Shown piece after piece: positions 8,709 to 16,395 of a stretch of DNA of 64,000 nucleotides (position 1 is its first letter; each line of letters starts with the position of its first letter). The translations under genes were made by a program, and so were the position numbers. The notes under the pieces were generated by a model, which saw only the letters and a program-made list of their open reading frames with translations, searched no databases and was not told the DNA's origin. The stretch is from Hymenobacter glacialis (lineage in GTDB: Bacteria; Bacteroidota; Bacteroidia; Cytophagales; Hymenobacteraceae). The stretch is from contig NZ_MDZC01000090.1 in NCBI RefSeq assembly GCF_001816165.1, positions 62,001 to 126,000 on the forward strand, in the 5' to 3' direction.

Positions 8709-10541
8709 CTACCTATGCTCACGCTGGTAGCTGGCGGTGCGGTATTTCATGCGCTGCTCCGAGCTTTTGCGCTTGGGAGCAATGTTACCGCGCAGGTATT
8801 TTTCGATGACCAGCGCGGCGACGGGCGCGGCGGCGGTGGCCCCGAAACCCGCGTTCTCCAAGTACACGGCTATCGCAATTTTGGGGTTTTGAGCCGGGGC
8901 AAATCCCACGAAGGTGGCGTGGTCGTCGCCTTCGTCGTTTTGCACGGTGCCAGTTTTGCCGGCTATGGTAATGCCCACATCGGCCAGGCTGGAGGACTCG
9001 GCCGTGCCCCCGCGCTGCATCACGGCTATCATGCCGGGCACCAGGGCTTCCAAATTAATACTGTCGATGAGGGTGTAGCGCTTTTTGGTGAAGCGGGGCA
9101 ATGGCCCATCGGTGCCCACACTACGCACAAAATGCGGCGTGTAGTACCAGCCGCGGTTGGCGATAATGGCCATCATGTTGGCCATTTGCAGGCCCGTGAG
9201 GTTTACTTCGCCCTGCCCCACGCTCAGCGAGTAAATGGAGCGATACTTCCAGTTGCGGGTGCGCCGGGCCTTGTCGTAGTACGCCGGCGTGGGCAGAAAG
9301 CCGGCCTGCTCGCGGGGCAAATCCACGCCCAGCAGCGAGTCGAGGCCGAATGAGCGGGCGTAGCGCCGCCAGGTGGCTAGGTTGGCGTGGCGGGCGGCCA
9401 CGGTATCGGCCACCAGGTTGTCGGGCACGTGGTCGATGAGGTTGCGCATCACCTGGTAGAAATAGGGGTTGCAGCTGTACTGCAGGGCTATAGTCAGGTT
9501 GCTGGGCCGGGGGTGGTGGTGCACGCAATTGATGAGCGACTGGTCGCACCGGAAACCGGTAGTAGGCTGAATGGCACCCACCTGCAGCGCAATGGCCGCA
9601 TTCACCAGCTTAAATACCGAGCCGGGCGGGTTGGCCAGGGTGGCGGGGCGGTTGAGCAGGGGCATGTCTTCGTTTTCCAGCAGCTGCCGGCGCGTACCGG
9701 CGCGGTCGGGCGCAGTGAGCGCGCCGGGCGCGAAAGTGGGGGCCGACACCGCGCAGAGCACCTCGCCGGTGCGCGGGTCCAGGGCAACGAGGTAGCCCTT
9801 GCGGCCGCCCAGCAGGCTTTCGGCATAAGCCTGCAGCTTGGTGTCGAGGCTCAGGTGCAGGTCCTGTCCTTGCTGAAACGCGGTGTCGGCAGCCCAGCTG
9901 CCGCGCTCCTGGCCCATGGAGTCAAGGAGCGGATGCCGGATGCCGCGGCGGCCGTTGAGCAGGCCATTGTAGTAGCTCTCGACGCCGCCGTTGCGCAGGC
10001 GGTAGAACCGGCCCCGGCGGTAGCGCTGGGCCGAGCTCAGGAAAGCCTGCGCCTGGTCGGGGGCATAGCCAAGCACGGGCGCACCCGTGCTGGTGGTGTA
10101 AGTGCGCATGGTTTGCTGCGTGAGCTTAAGCATGGGCCACTCCTTCTGGCGCTTGCGTATTTTCTCGGCTTCAACGTTGGTTAGCAGCAGCTTCACGCCT
10201 GCTTTGGGGCGGGCGCCTTCGTAGGGCAGAGCCGCAGCAATGCGGTCCCGGAGGGCACTCTCGCGCCAGCCCAACAGGCGGTTGAGCCCGGCCGAGTCCA
10301 GCGGCGGGCGCACCGGCAGGGTGAGCAGGTACACCGACCGGGTGGCGACCAGCACGGAGTCGTTGCGGTCGAGCACGCGGCCCCGCCGGGGTGCTTCTGA
10401 AAGGTCGCGGCGCGGGGTTAGGGGCCCCAGGGAAGAATCCGCCACCAACACCTCGGGCTGCTGGGCCGGCGATGAACAAGCCGTCAGCATTAGCACGCAG
10501 GCAAAAAGATAGGTTTTCCAGGGGGCAAGAACCATTAACAT
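8709..10541 (-). CDS. Penicillin-binding transpeptidase (PBP2/FtsI class B) with a lipoprotein signal
   Basis: A 610-residue class B penicillin-binding protein that cross-links peptidoglycan. The dimerisation domain shows RGRVLDRNDSVLV near residues 53-65. The transpeptidase motifs are SVFK (S308, K311), S-C-N (356-358) and KTG (529-531). The N-terminus, VLAPWKTYLFACVLMLTAC, has a lipobox ending in Cys, whereas most family members are held by an uncleaved transmembrane helix. The start may be the second Met. It could be a PbpA/MrdA-like enzyme acting with a SEDS partner encoded elsewhere. Confidence 0.92.
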   Translation of the reverse strand: MLMVLAPWKTYLFACVLMLTACSSPAQQPEVLVADSSLGPLTPRRDLSEAPRRGRVLDRNDSVLVATRSVYLLTLPVRPPLDSAGLNRLLGWRESALRDRIAAALPYEGARPKAGVKLLLTNVEAEKIRKRQKEWPMLKLTQQTMRTYTTSTGAPVLGYAPDQAQAFLSSAQRYRRGRFYRLRNGGVESYYNGLLNGRRGIRHPLLDSMGQERGSWAADTAFQQGQDLHLSLDTKLQAYAESLLGGRKGYLVALDPRTGEVLCAVSAPTFAPGALTAPDRAGTRRQLLENEDMPLLNRPATLANPPGSVFKLVNAAIALQVGAIQPTTGFRCDQSLINCVHHHPRPSNLTIALQYSCNPYFYQVMRNLIDHVPDNLVADTVAARHANLATWRRYARSFGLDSLLGVDLPREQAGFLPTPAYYDKARRTRNWKYRSIYSLSVGQGEVNLTGLQMANMMAIIANRGWYYTPHFVRSVGTDGPLPRFTKKRYTLIDSINLEALVPGMIAVMQRGGTAESSSLADVGITIAGKTGTVQNDEGDDHATFVGFAPAQNPKIAIAVYLENAGFGATAAAPVAALVIEKYLRGNIAPKRKSSEQRMKYRTASYQREHR

Positions 10542-10654
10542 CTGCTAAAGCTAGGCGGTAACTGCACGGGTAGCTGATGCTTTTCGATAAACGAGGCCAG
10601 CGGCCCTGCAGATGAGGCGTAATTGCCACGTACCATCTTTTGGATGGTTGTACA

Positions 10655-10684
10655 GGTAGCGGCGCAATATCTTGCGCCGCTACC
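10655..10684. repeat. Perfect hairpin GGTAGCGGCGCAA/TTGCGCCGCTACC
   Basis: Two perfect 13-base arms flank a 4-base loop. No T run follows on either strand, so it is not a canonical terminator. It lies downstream of the small membrane-protein frame at 10711-10830. It may be a dispersed palindromic repeat. Confidence 0.6.
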
Positions 10685-10710
10685 CCTCGTATTCAATTTT
10701 CGCACCGGAC

Positions 10711-10830
10711 TCAGTAGCCGCTGCACCTGACCACAACGGCGGCAATGACAGCCACGGCGAGCAGCGAACCCAGTCGCAGGGCCAGGAACACCCAAGCCGG
10801 TAATTCAGGGTCTTTTTGAATTTTGAACAT
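10711..10830 (-). CDS. Possible small single-pass membrane protein (39 aa)
   Basis: A short frame from the ATG at 10830 to the TGA at 10711. The product begins with a polar MFKIQKDPELPAW, continues into one hydrophobic helix (about residues 13-34) and ends RCSGY. This layout of charged start, one helix and short tail is typical of small membrane proteins. A hairpin follows the stop. No family was recognised, and the only evidence is composition and the clean start and stop. Confidence 0.4.
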   Translation of the reverse strand: MFKIQKDPELPAWVFLALRLGSLLAVAVIAAVVVRCSGY

Positions 10831-10957
10831 CTGTTTTTCACGCGGAACCAACAACTAATCAGAAGCTGGTTGCAGCCCTATACGGCCCCAAACCCTAAAA
10901 GGCTCCGTCTGAGCTACCGCCCAATTAGCTGGCCCTGCCGGGCACGGGCACGGCCCC

Positions 10958-10965
10958 TACCTTTG
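10958..10965 (+). promoter_or_regulatory. TACCTTTG -7 element directly before the methyltransferase start
   Basis: A perfect TAnnTTTG ends 8 bases before the ATG at 10974. CTG, one mismatch to the TTG -33 element, lies exactly 20 bases upstream. If used, transcription would start within a few bases of the start codon, giving an almost leaderless mRNA. Confidence 0.5.
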
Positions 10966-10973
10966 CGCATTCT

Positions 10974-11858
10974 ATGTACGATTTCCTCACCACCTCGCCC
11001 TGGCCCGATTACGAGCTCATCGACTGCGGCAACTTTCAGAAGCTGGAACGCTTTGGCAAATACGTGCTGGCCCGGCCCGAGCCCCAGGCCATCTGGGACC
11101 CGCACCTGCCCCTGAAGGAATGGGAAAAGGCCGATGCCGCCTTCGCCCGCGCCCCCGGCAGCACCGAAAAGGGCCAGTGGCGCCTCAAGCCCGACATGCC
11201 CGAGCAGTGGGTGATTGGCTACGAGCGGCCCGACGGCCTGAAGCTGAAGTTCCGGCTGGGTTTGTCGTCGTTCAAGCACGTGGGGCTGTTTCCGGAGCAG
11301 GACCCCAACTGGCAGTTCATCTACAACCAGACGCGCCTGCGTCGGGCTAAATTGCCGCGAGTGCTCAACCTGTTTGCTTACACGGGCGCGGCCACGCTGG
11401 CTGCCCGCGCCGCCGGTGCCGACGTTACGCACCTGGATTCGGTGAAGCAGGTCAACTTCTGGGCTCGCGACAACATGGAGGCCAGCCAGCTCGACGGCGT
11501 GCGCTGGCTGGTGGAAGACGCCATGAAGTACGTGCGGCGCGAAGTGAAGCGCGGCAGCAAGTACCAGGGCCTCATCCTCGACCCGCCCGCTTACGGCCGT
11601 GGTCCCAACGGCGAAAAGTGGCAGCTCGAAGACGAGCTGAATGAGCTGCTCAAGCTCAGCCAGCAGCTGCTGGACCCGGAAGACCATTTTTTCGTTGTGA
11701 ACTTGTACTCCCTGGGCTTCTCGGCCCTGATTCTGGACAACCTGACCACGGCCATCTTCCCGGGCCCGAAAGCCGTGCGGGAGTTGGGTGAGATTTACCT
11801 GCACGATGCGGGCCAGCGCAAGCTGCCGCTGGGCACCTTCTGCCGGTTTGCTAACTAA
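10974..11858 (+). CDS. Class I SAM-dependent methyltransferase, RlmI/RlmK-like
   Basis: A 294-residue protein related to the catalytic domain of 23S rRNA m5C/m7G methyltransferases. It shows the SAM-binding motif LNLFAYTGAATLAA near residue 130 and the catalytic motif LILDPPAYGRG near 200. It lacks an obvious N-terminal PUA domain, so it is shorter than full RlmI. The Asp-Pro-Pro-Tyr/Phe motif supports nucleic-acid base methylation. The rRNA substrate is inferred from the family. Confidence 0.87.
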   Translation: MYDFLTTSPWPDYELIDCGNFQKLERFGKYVLARPEPQAIWDPHLPLKEWEKADAAFARAPGSTEKGQWRLKPDMPEQWVIGYERPDGLKLKFRLGLSSFKHVGLFPEQDPNWQFIYNQTRLRRAKLPRVLNLFAYTGAATLAARAAGADVTHLDSVKQVNFWARDNMEASQLDGVRWLVEDAMKYVRREVKRGSKYQGLILDPPAYGRGPNGEKWQLEDELNELLKLSQQLLDPEDHFFVVNLYSLGFSALILDNLTTAIFPGPKAVRELGEIYLHDAGQRKLPLGTFCRFAN

Positions 11859-11865
11859 TTTTTTC

Positions 11866-11965
11866 TGTTATCCTCAGCTTGCGAAGGACTTTATCACGCC
11901 AATGCCGTTGGTGTTGGTCATGATAGCGCGAACGCGATAAGGTCCTTCGCGAGCTCAGGATGACA
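11866..11965. repeat. Long inverted repeat, TGTCATCCTGAGC...CGAAG...CTTATC type
   Basis: Arms of 30 bases (11866-11895 and 11936-11965) match at 26 of 30, and three of the four mismatches would be G-U pairs in RNA. It fills most of the gap between the methyltransferase and ppx genes. The arm text is shared with the palindrome at 14022-14109. Confidence 0.75.
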
Positions 11966-11986
11966 GACAAGTAAAACAGCTTTTTT

Positions 11987-12943
11987 ATGCACACCGCACA
12001 CACCCATCCCCGCCGTCTCGCACTTATTGATCTGGGCACGAACACCTTCCACCTCCTCATTGTGGAGATGCCCACCCAGCCCGGTGAAAAGCCCGTGCCC
12101 CTGCTACGCACCAAAGCCGGCGTGCGCCTGGGTGAGGGCGGCATTAGCCAGGGCATTATTGCACCCGAGGCCTACGCCCGGGCCCTGCACACGCTGGCGG
12201 GCTTCAAGGAGGAAATTGAGCTGCACGAGGTGACCGAAACCCGCGCCACGGCTACCAGCGCCATTCGCGTCACGAGCAACGGCCCGGACCTGGTGCGCGA
12301 TATTTTTGTGCAAACCGGTATTCGGGTTGACGTCATTGCCGGCGAGCGGGAGGCGGAGCTGATTTGTGCCGGCATCCGCCAGGCCGTGGCGCTGGGCGCC
12401 GAGCCGCATTTGCTCATGGACATTGGCGGCGGCTCCGTGGAGTTTATCATTGCCGACGAGGCTACCATCTTTTGGAAGCAAAGCTTTGAGATTGGCGCCC
12501 AGCGTCTGCTGGACCAGTTTTTTCCCAATCCCGAAGGCGTAATGCCTGCTGCGGCGGTGGCCGCCGAACAGCAGTATCTCAACACTGTGCTGGCACCGCT
12601 CACCGCGGCCATTGCGCACTACCAACCCGTGGGCCTGGTTGGCGCTTCGGGCAGCTTCGACAGCCTGGCCGACATGCAGCTGGGCGAGCTGCGCACCGAA
12701 GCGCAGCTGCCGCCGCACACCGAGCTGGCGATGGCCAGCTTCCAGCAGAGCTACCGGCACCTGCTCAGCGGCAACCACGAGCAGCGCATGGCCCTGCCCG
12801 GCATTTTGCCCATGCGGGCCGACATGCTGGTGGTGGCAGCGGTGCTCATCGATTTTGTGCTGGGCATCTCTGGCATCACCCGCATCCGCACCTCGGCCTT
12901 CGCCCTGAAAGAAGGCCTGCTGGCGGAAATGCTGGCCGCTTAA
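11987..12943 (+). CDS. Ppx/GppA family phosphatase (exopolyphosphatase or pppGpp hydrolase)
   Basis: A 318-residue protein of the ASKHA fold. The first phosphate-binding motif LIDLGTNTFHLL is at about 13-24, and the second, LMDIGGGSVEFI, is in mid-protein. The length matches short Ppx/GppA enzymes without the C-terminal HD domain found in E. coli. It probably acts on polyphosphate or pppGpp; sequence alone does not separate the two. The next gene starts 9 bases after its stop, suggesting co-transcription. Confidence 0.92.
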   Translation: MHTAHTHPRRLALIDLGTNTFHLLIVEMPTQPGEKPVPLLRTKAGVRLGEGGISQGIIAPEAYARALHTLAGFKEEIELHEVTETRATATSAIRVTSNGPDLVRDIFVQTGIRVDVIAGEREAELICAGIRQAVALGAEPHLLMDIGGGSVEFIIADEATIFWKQSFEIGAQRLLDQFFPNPEGVMPAAAVAAEQQYLNTVLAPLTAAIAHYQPVGLVGASGSFDSLADMQLGELRTEAQLPPHTELAMASFQQSYRHLLSGNHEQRMALPGILPMRADMLVVAAVLIDFVLGISGITRIRTSAFALKEGLLAEMLAA

Positions 12944-12952
12944 TCCCTTCCT

Positions 12953-14014
12953 ATGACGTTTTCCTACAACCAGCTTTTCACCTTCACCGAGGCGGTTTTC
13001 CGCGGCATTGGCTGCCCGGAGGACGATGCCACGCTGGCCACCGAAACCCTGCTCTCGGCTGATTTGCGCGGCATCGATTCGCACGGTGTGGCCCGCTTGG
13101 TGGGTTACGTGCGTCTTTGGGAAGCAGGCCGCATCAACCCGACTCCCCGAGTGGGCGTGACGTACGAAACGCCCAGCACGGCCGTGGTGGACGGCGACGG
13201 CGGCCTGGGCCTGGTGGTGGGTCCCAAAGCCATGCGCGTGGCCATCGAAAAAGCCCGGCAAGTAGGCACCGGCTGGGTTTCTGTGAAGAACTCCAACCAC
13301 TTTGGCATTGCCGGCTACCACGCCATGCTGGCCCTGGCCCACGACATGATAGGCGTGGCCATGACCAACGCCTCGCCCCTGGTCGCGCCCACCCACTCGC
13401 TCGACCGCCTGCTGGGCACCAACCCCATTGCCGTGGCCGTGCCCGCCGGCGAACAACCCGATTTTGTGGCCGACCTCGCCACCACCACCGCCGCCAACGG
13501 CAAGCTTGAGATAGCCCAGCGCAAGCAGCTGCCCGTGCCCGAAGGCTGGGTACAGAGCGCCGACGGCAGCGCCTCGACCGATGCCAACGCCGTGAAAAAT
13601 GGCGGCGCCCTGCTGCCCTTGGGCGGCGCCACAGGCTCGCACAAGGGCTACGCCCTGGGCGCGGTGGTTGATATATTTTCGGCGGTGCTTTCGGGCGCCA
13701 ACTATGGGCCGTGGGTGCCGCCGTTTGTAGCGTTCCTGCAACCACCCACTGACCCCGTGGGCCTGGGCCTGGGCCACTTTTTCGGAGCCATGCGCGTCGA
13801 TGCTTTTCGGCCCGCCGACGAGTTTAAAGCGCACATGGACAACTGGGTTACCACCTTTCGCAACGCGCAGGCCATTGAGGGCAAAAAGGTACTCATTCCC
13901 GGCGACCCGGAGCGCGCAATGGCCGCCGTGCGCCTGCTGGATGGCATCCCGTTGCTGGACGCGGTAATCAAGGACTTAGAAGTCGTCGGGCAGAAATTTG
14001 GCGTGAAGCTGTAG
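12953..14014 (+). CDS. Ldh family oxidoreductase (malate/L-lactate/ureidoglycolate dehydrogenase type)
   Basis: A 353-residue NAD(P)-dependent 2-hydroxyacid dehydrogenase of the non-Rossmann LDH2/MDH2 family. Diagnostic segments are DLRGIDSHGVARL near residues 41-53, the SNHFGIAGYHA catalytic-His region near 118 and the GSHKGYALG segment near 227. The substrate among malate, lactate, ureidoglycolate or sulfolactate is not clear. It probably shares a transcript with the ppx-like gene upstream. Confidence 0.92.
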   Translation: MTFSYNQLFTFTEAVFRGIGCPEDDATLATETLLSADLRGIDSHGVARLVGYVRLWEAGRINPTPRVGVTYETPSTAVVDGDGGLGLVVGPKAMRVAIEKARQVGTGWVSVKNSNHFGIAGYHAMLALAHDMIGVAMTNASPLVAPTHSLDRLLGTNPIAVAVPAGEQPDFVADLATTTAANGKLEIAQRKQLPVPEGWVQSADGSASTDANAVKNGGALLPLGGATGSHKGYALGAVVDIFSAVLSGANYGPWVPPFVAFLQPPTDPVGLGLGHFFGAMRVDAFRPADEFKAHMDNWVTTFRNAQAIEGKKVLIPGDPERAMAAVRLLDGIPLLDAVIKDLEVVGQKFGVKL

Positions 14015-14021
14015 CAAAAAA

Positions 14022-14109
14022 CCCTGTCATGCTGAGCGCGAAGCATCTTATCAGGGTAAAACAGGTCGTTTAGCGGGGAAGGATGCTTCCCGGGCTCAGC
14101 ATGACAGGG
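14022..14109. repeat. Long inverted repeat, TGTCATGCTGAGC...GAAGCATC type
   Basis: Arms at 14022-14049 and 14079-14109 carry CCCTGTCATGCTGAGC, perfect over 16 bases, followed by GAAGCAT with small indels. It sits between the Ldh-family gene and its terminator. It is the closest relative of the repeat at 11866-11965, and half of the same text occurs at 18837-18862. Confidence 0.78.
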
Positions 14110-14136
14110 ACGTTAAAAGCAGTCCAACCCCCAAAG

Positions 14137-14170
14137 AAAAGGCCCGTCTGGATATCCAGACGGGCCTTTT
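14137..14170. terminator. Bidirectional terminator
   Basis: Hairpin AAAAGGCCCGTCTGGAT/ATCCAGACGGGCCTTTT with perfect arms, lying between the convergent Ldh-family and L,D-transpeptidase-like genes. Confidence 0.92.
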
Positions 14171-14191
14171 GTATTACAGCAACTTTATTGA

Positions 14192-15031
14192 CTAGCTGTG
14201 GGCGGTGGCCGTGGCCGTGGACACCAAGGCAGTCATGGCCGTTTTCTGATTCAGGTACTTCGAGTCATAGCCGGCATCGGACTTGTTGATAAACAAGCAA
14301 GTGCCGCCGTTCACGGCTTCGATGATTTCATCTTTCAAGTCCATGGGCAACGCGGGGCAGCCGAGGCTGCGGCCCAGGCGGCCGTTCTGCTTGATGAAAG
14401 CCTCGCTCACATAGTCGGCGCCGTGCATCACCACGGAACGGGCCGCGGCATTAGTATTAAAGCCCTCGTCGAGGCCCTCCAGGCGCAGGCTACGGCCGTG
14501 TTTGCCCTGGTACTCCTTGCTGGTAGCGTAGAAGCCAAGGCTGCTCATGTTGCTCTCGTCGGTGTTGGAGAAGTTGGTGGCTTCGTTCTCGCCGGAGTTG
14601 TGGCCGTGGGCCACGAGGGTGTGAAACTTGGTTTCGTTGGTGGCCAGGTCGAACACCCACAGGCGCTTTTCGGTAGAAGGCAGGTCGAAATCGACCACCG
14701 TCAGCAACTGCTTGTCCTCGGTGAGTTGGCCGGCTTCGCGCAGGTTGAGGTAGCCGGTCATGGCCTTGGCAAACGTTTCGAACTTGAGGCCCTGCTCCTT
14801 GGCACCAAGGGCTTCGTAGCTGGAACGCAGCTTCTGGTCGAGCATCGCGGTTGACGAAGTGGACACCTTGGGCATGCGGATTGAGTTGCCCGTGTTACCA
14901 GCCATCGACTTGGTTACGGGGGTCGCCATCGGAGTGGCCAGAAACAACGACGCGAGGAAAGGCAACACCCGACGTGCTAATCGGGCCCGTTGCATCTTGC
15001 GTTTGCGCTGAATTACGCTGGTCTGGTGCAT
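14192..15031 (-). CDS. Secreted murein L,D-transpeptidase-fold protein (YkuD_2 family)
   Basis: A 279-residue exported protein. A basic N-terminus followed by LPFLASLFLATPMATP is a Sec signal peptide; an alternative start is Met13. The catalytic-type segment LGRSLGCPALP puts a cysteine at about 225, and an upstream HG (VMHGAD) supplies the conserved His. The layout matches the Bacteroidota murein L,D-transpeptidase catalytic family. It may act on peptidoglycan as a transpeptidase or hydrolase, but the family is poorly characterised. A paralogue follows directly upstream. Confidence 0.88.
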   Translation of the reverse strand: MHQTSVIQRKRKMQRARLARRVLPFLASLFLATPMATPVTKSMAGNTGNSIRMPKVSTSSTAMLDQKLRSSYEALGAKEQGLKFETFAKAMTGYLNLREAGQLTEDKQLLTVVDFDLPSTEKRLWVFDLATNETKFHTLVAHGHNSGENEATNFSNTDESNMSSLGFYATSKEYQGKHGRSLRLEGLDEGFNTNAAARSVVMHGADYVSEAFIKQNGRLGRSLGCPALPMDLKDEIIEAVNGGTCLFINKSDAGYDSKYLNQKTAMTALVSTATATAHS

Positions 15032-15208
15032 AGTTTCTTGGAATTGGCAGGTGAGGCAAGCCGAACCAGTTGGCTCGTGCGTAGCTGTTGGTCCGCAACC
15101 TTATACGAAGCTTGCGGACTGGTGGCTCACTTATTAACAACTGAGTTGGCCAAAAGATTCCGTTTGGGCTATATTACTTCCCTCCGGCCAGCCTGCCTTT
15201 TTCCAGTT

Positions 15209-16060
15209 TCACTCCCAGCCCCGCGCCAGGAAACGCTTGCCGGCGGCCGCGCCATCGAGCCAACGCGAAGCCAGCCCTGGACCGCTGATTAGCAGCATGC
15301 TGCCCACTCGCACCGAGGCAATAATGGCCTTGTACTGCTCGGGTGGCAACGCGGGACAGCCGCGGCTGTAGCCCAGGCGGCCATGCTGCTTGATGTACTT
15401 GGGGCTGGCGTAATCGGCGGCGTGCAGCACCACGTAGCGGTTGAAGGCATTGGCGTTCTGGCCCTTGTCGAGCCCCTCGATGCGGCGCGAGTAGCCGTGA
15501 ATGCCGTCGTACGTATCGGCGGTGCGATAGAAACCCAACGACGTGCAGGCTGACTTCTCCAGGTTGGAAAAGCGCGTGGCGCGCAGCTTGCCCGAACCCT
15601 CGCCGTGGGCCACCAGGCTGTGGTGCAGCACCCGGCCCGCGCGCAGGTCCAGCACCCACAGGCGGGGGGTGGTGTTGGGCAGGTCCATGTCGGCCACGGC
15701 CAGCAGGCCGGCGCGCTCAATGCGGCCGATGGGGTGCAGCGTGAGGTAGCCCACGCAGGCTTGCTCAAGCACTTCGGGGCGCAGGTTAGCCGCAGCGGGG
15801 CCCAGAGCGGCGTGCAGGCGCCGGATGGCTTGGCGCAGGGTATCGGACAGGTGGGGCACTACCGGCACCGGCGTGAGGGCCAACGAATCGGGAAGCGCAC
15901 TGGCTACCGTTGGAGCCGCATGAACGCTGGTTTTCGGCGGCATGTGCGCAGCGGCGCGGCCGGGCACATCGACGCGGCGCTGGCAACCCGTTATGCTTAG
16001 CGCGACGGCCGCAGCCAGCCATTTCCAGTTAACCGCCGTCTTACTCGCGGCCTTCTTCAT
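15209..16060 (-). CDS. Lipoprotein murein L,D-transpeptidase-fold protein (YkuD_2 family), paralogue
   Basis: About 283 residues from the ATG at 16060. Earlier in-frame Mets exist at 16078 and 16135. The chosen start gives a lipoprotein signal: MKKAASKTAVNWKW, a hydrophobic core, and the lipobox SITGC. The core parallels its neighbour: VADMDLPNTTPRLWVLDL, VAHGEGSG, VVLHAADY and YSRGCPALP with Cys at about 235. The two genes are tandem paralogues separated by 177 bases. One product appears free in the periplasm and the other lipid-anchored. Confidence 0.86.
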   Translation of the reverse strand: MKKAASKTAVNWKWLAAAVALSITGCQRRVDVPGRAAAHMPPKTSVHAAPTVASALPDSLALTPVPVVPHLSDTLRQAIRRLHAALGPAAANLRPEVLEQACVGYLTLHPIGRIERAGLLAVADMDLPNTTPRLWVLDLRAGRVLHHSLVAHGEGSGKLRATRFSNLEKSACTSLGFYRTADTYDGIHGYSRRIEGLDKGQNANAFNRYVVLHAADYASPKYIKQHGRLGYSRGCPALPPEQYKAIIASVRVGSMLLISGPGLASRWLDGAAAGKRFLARGWE

Positions 16061-16395
16061 TTTGTTCAACCAAACCATTGCCTGCAAAGTACGGTGGCTT
16101 GAAGCATTACGTCCCCTTGGAACTGCAAAAATCACGTTGCGAAGGCACTACAGGGCCAGTCTTCGCCCCGGCCGCGCTGGCTTACCTTCCGGGAAGCTGG
16201 GCTCTGTTCTCTGCCCACAAAAAACCAAGGAGTTCCAGGCGAGAAAAGAGCTTAAAAGATTATGGCTTGCGGGCAGTAAAAACGCGATAAAACAATACCT
16301 TACAAACCTCTAAGGCTCAACCAGGCCGGGTGTATCTAGAAAAAGTAAAATAGATGCATTTTGTTCTTTTTTTTATCTCAAATCAATCCTCCTAC
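16061..16395. other. Divergent intergenic region before the alpha-amylase gene
   Basis: These 335 bases separate the divergent L,D-transpeptidase-like and amylase genes. They are more AT-rich near the amylase start. No perfect TAnnTTTG element, operator or repeat was recognised. Confidence 0.5.

Larger units (their letters stand above)
10542..10973. other. Gap between PBP and methyltransferase genes
   Basis: This 432-base region contains a 39-codon minus-strand reading frame (10711-10830), a perfect 13-bp hairpin (10655-10684) and a promoter-like TACCTTTG close to the methyltransferase start. Nothing else was recognised. Confidence 0.6.
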
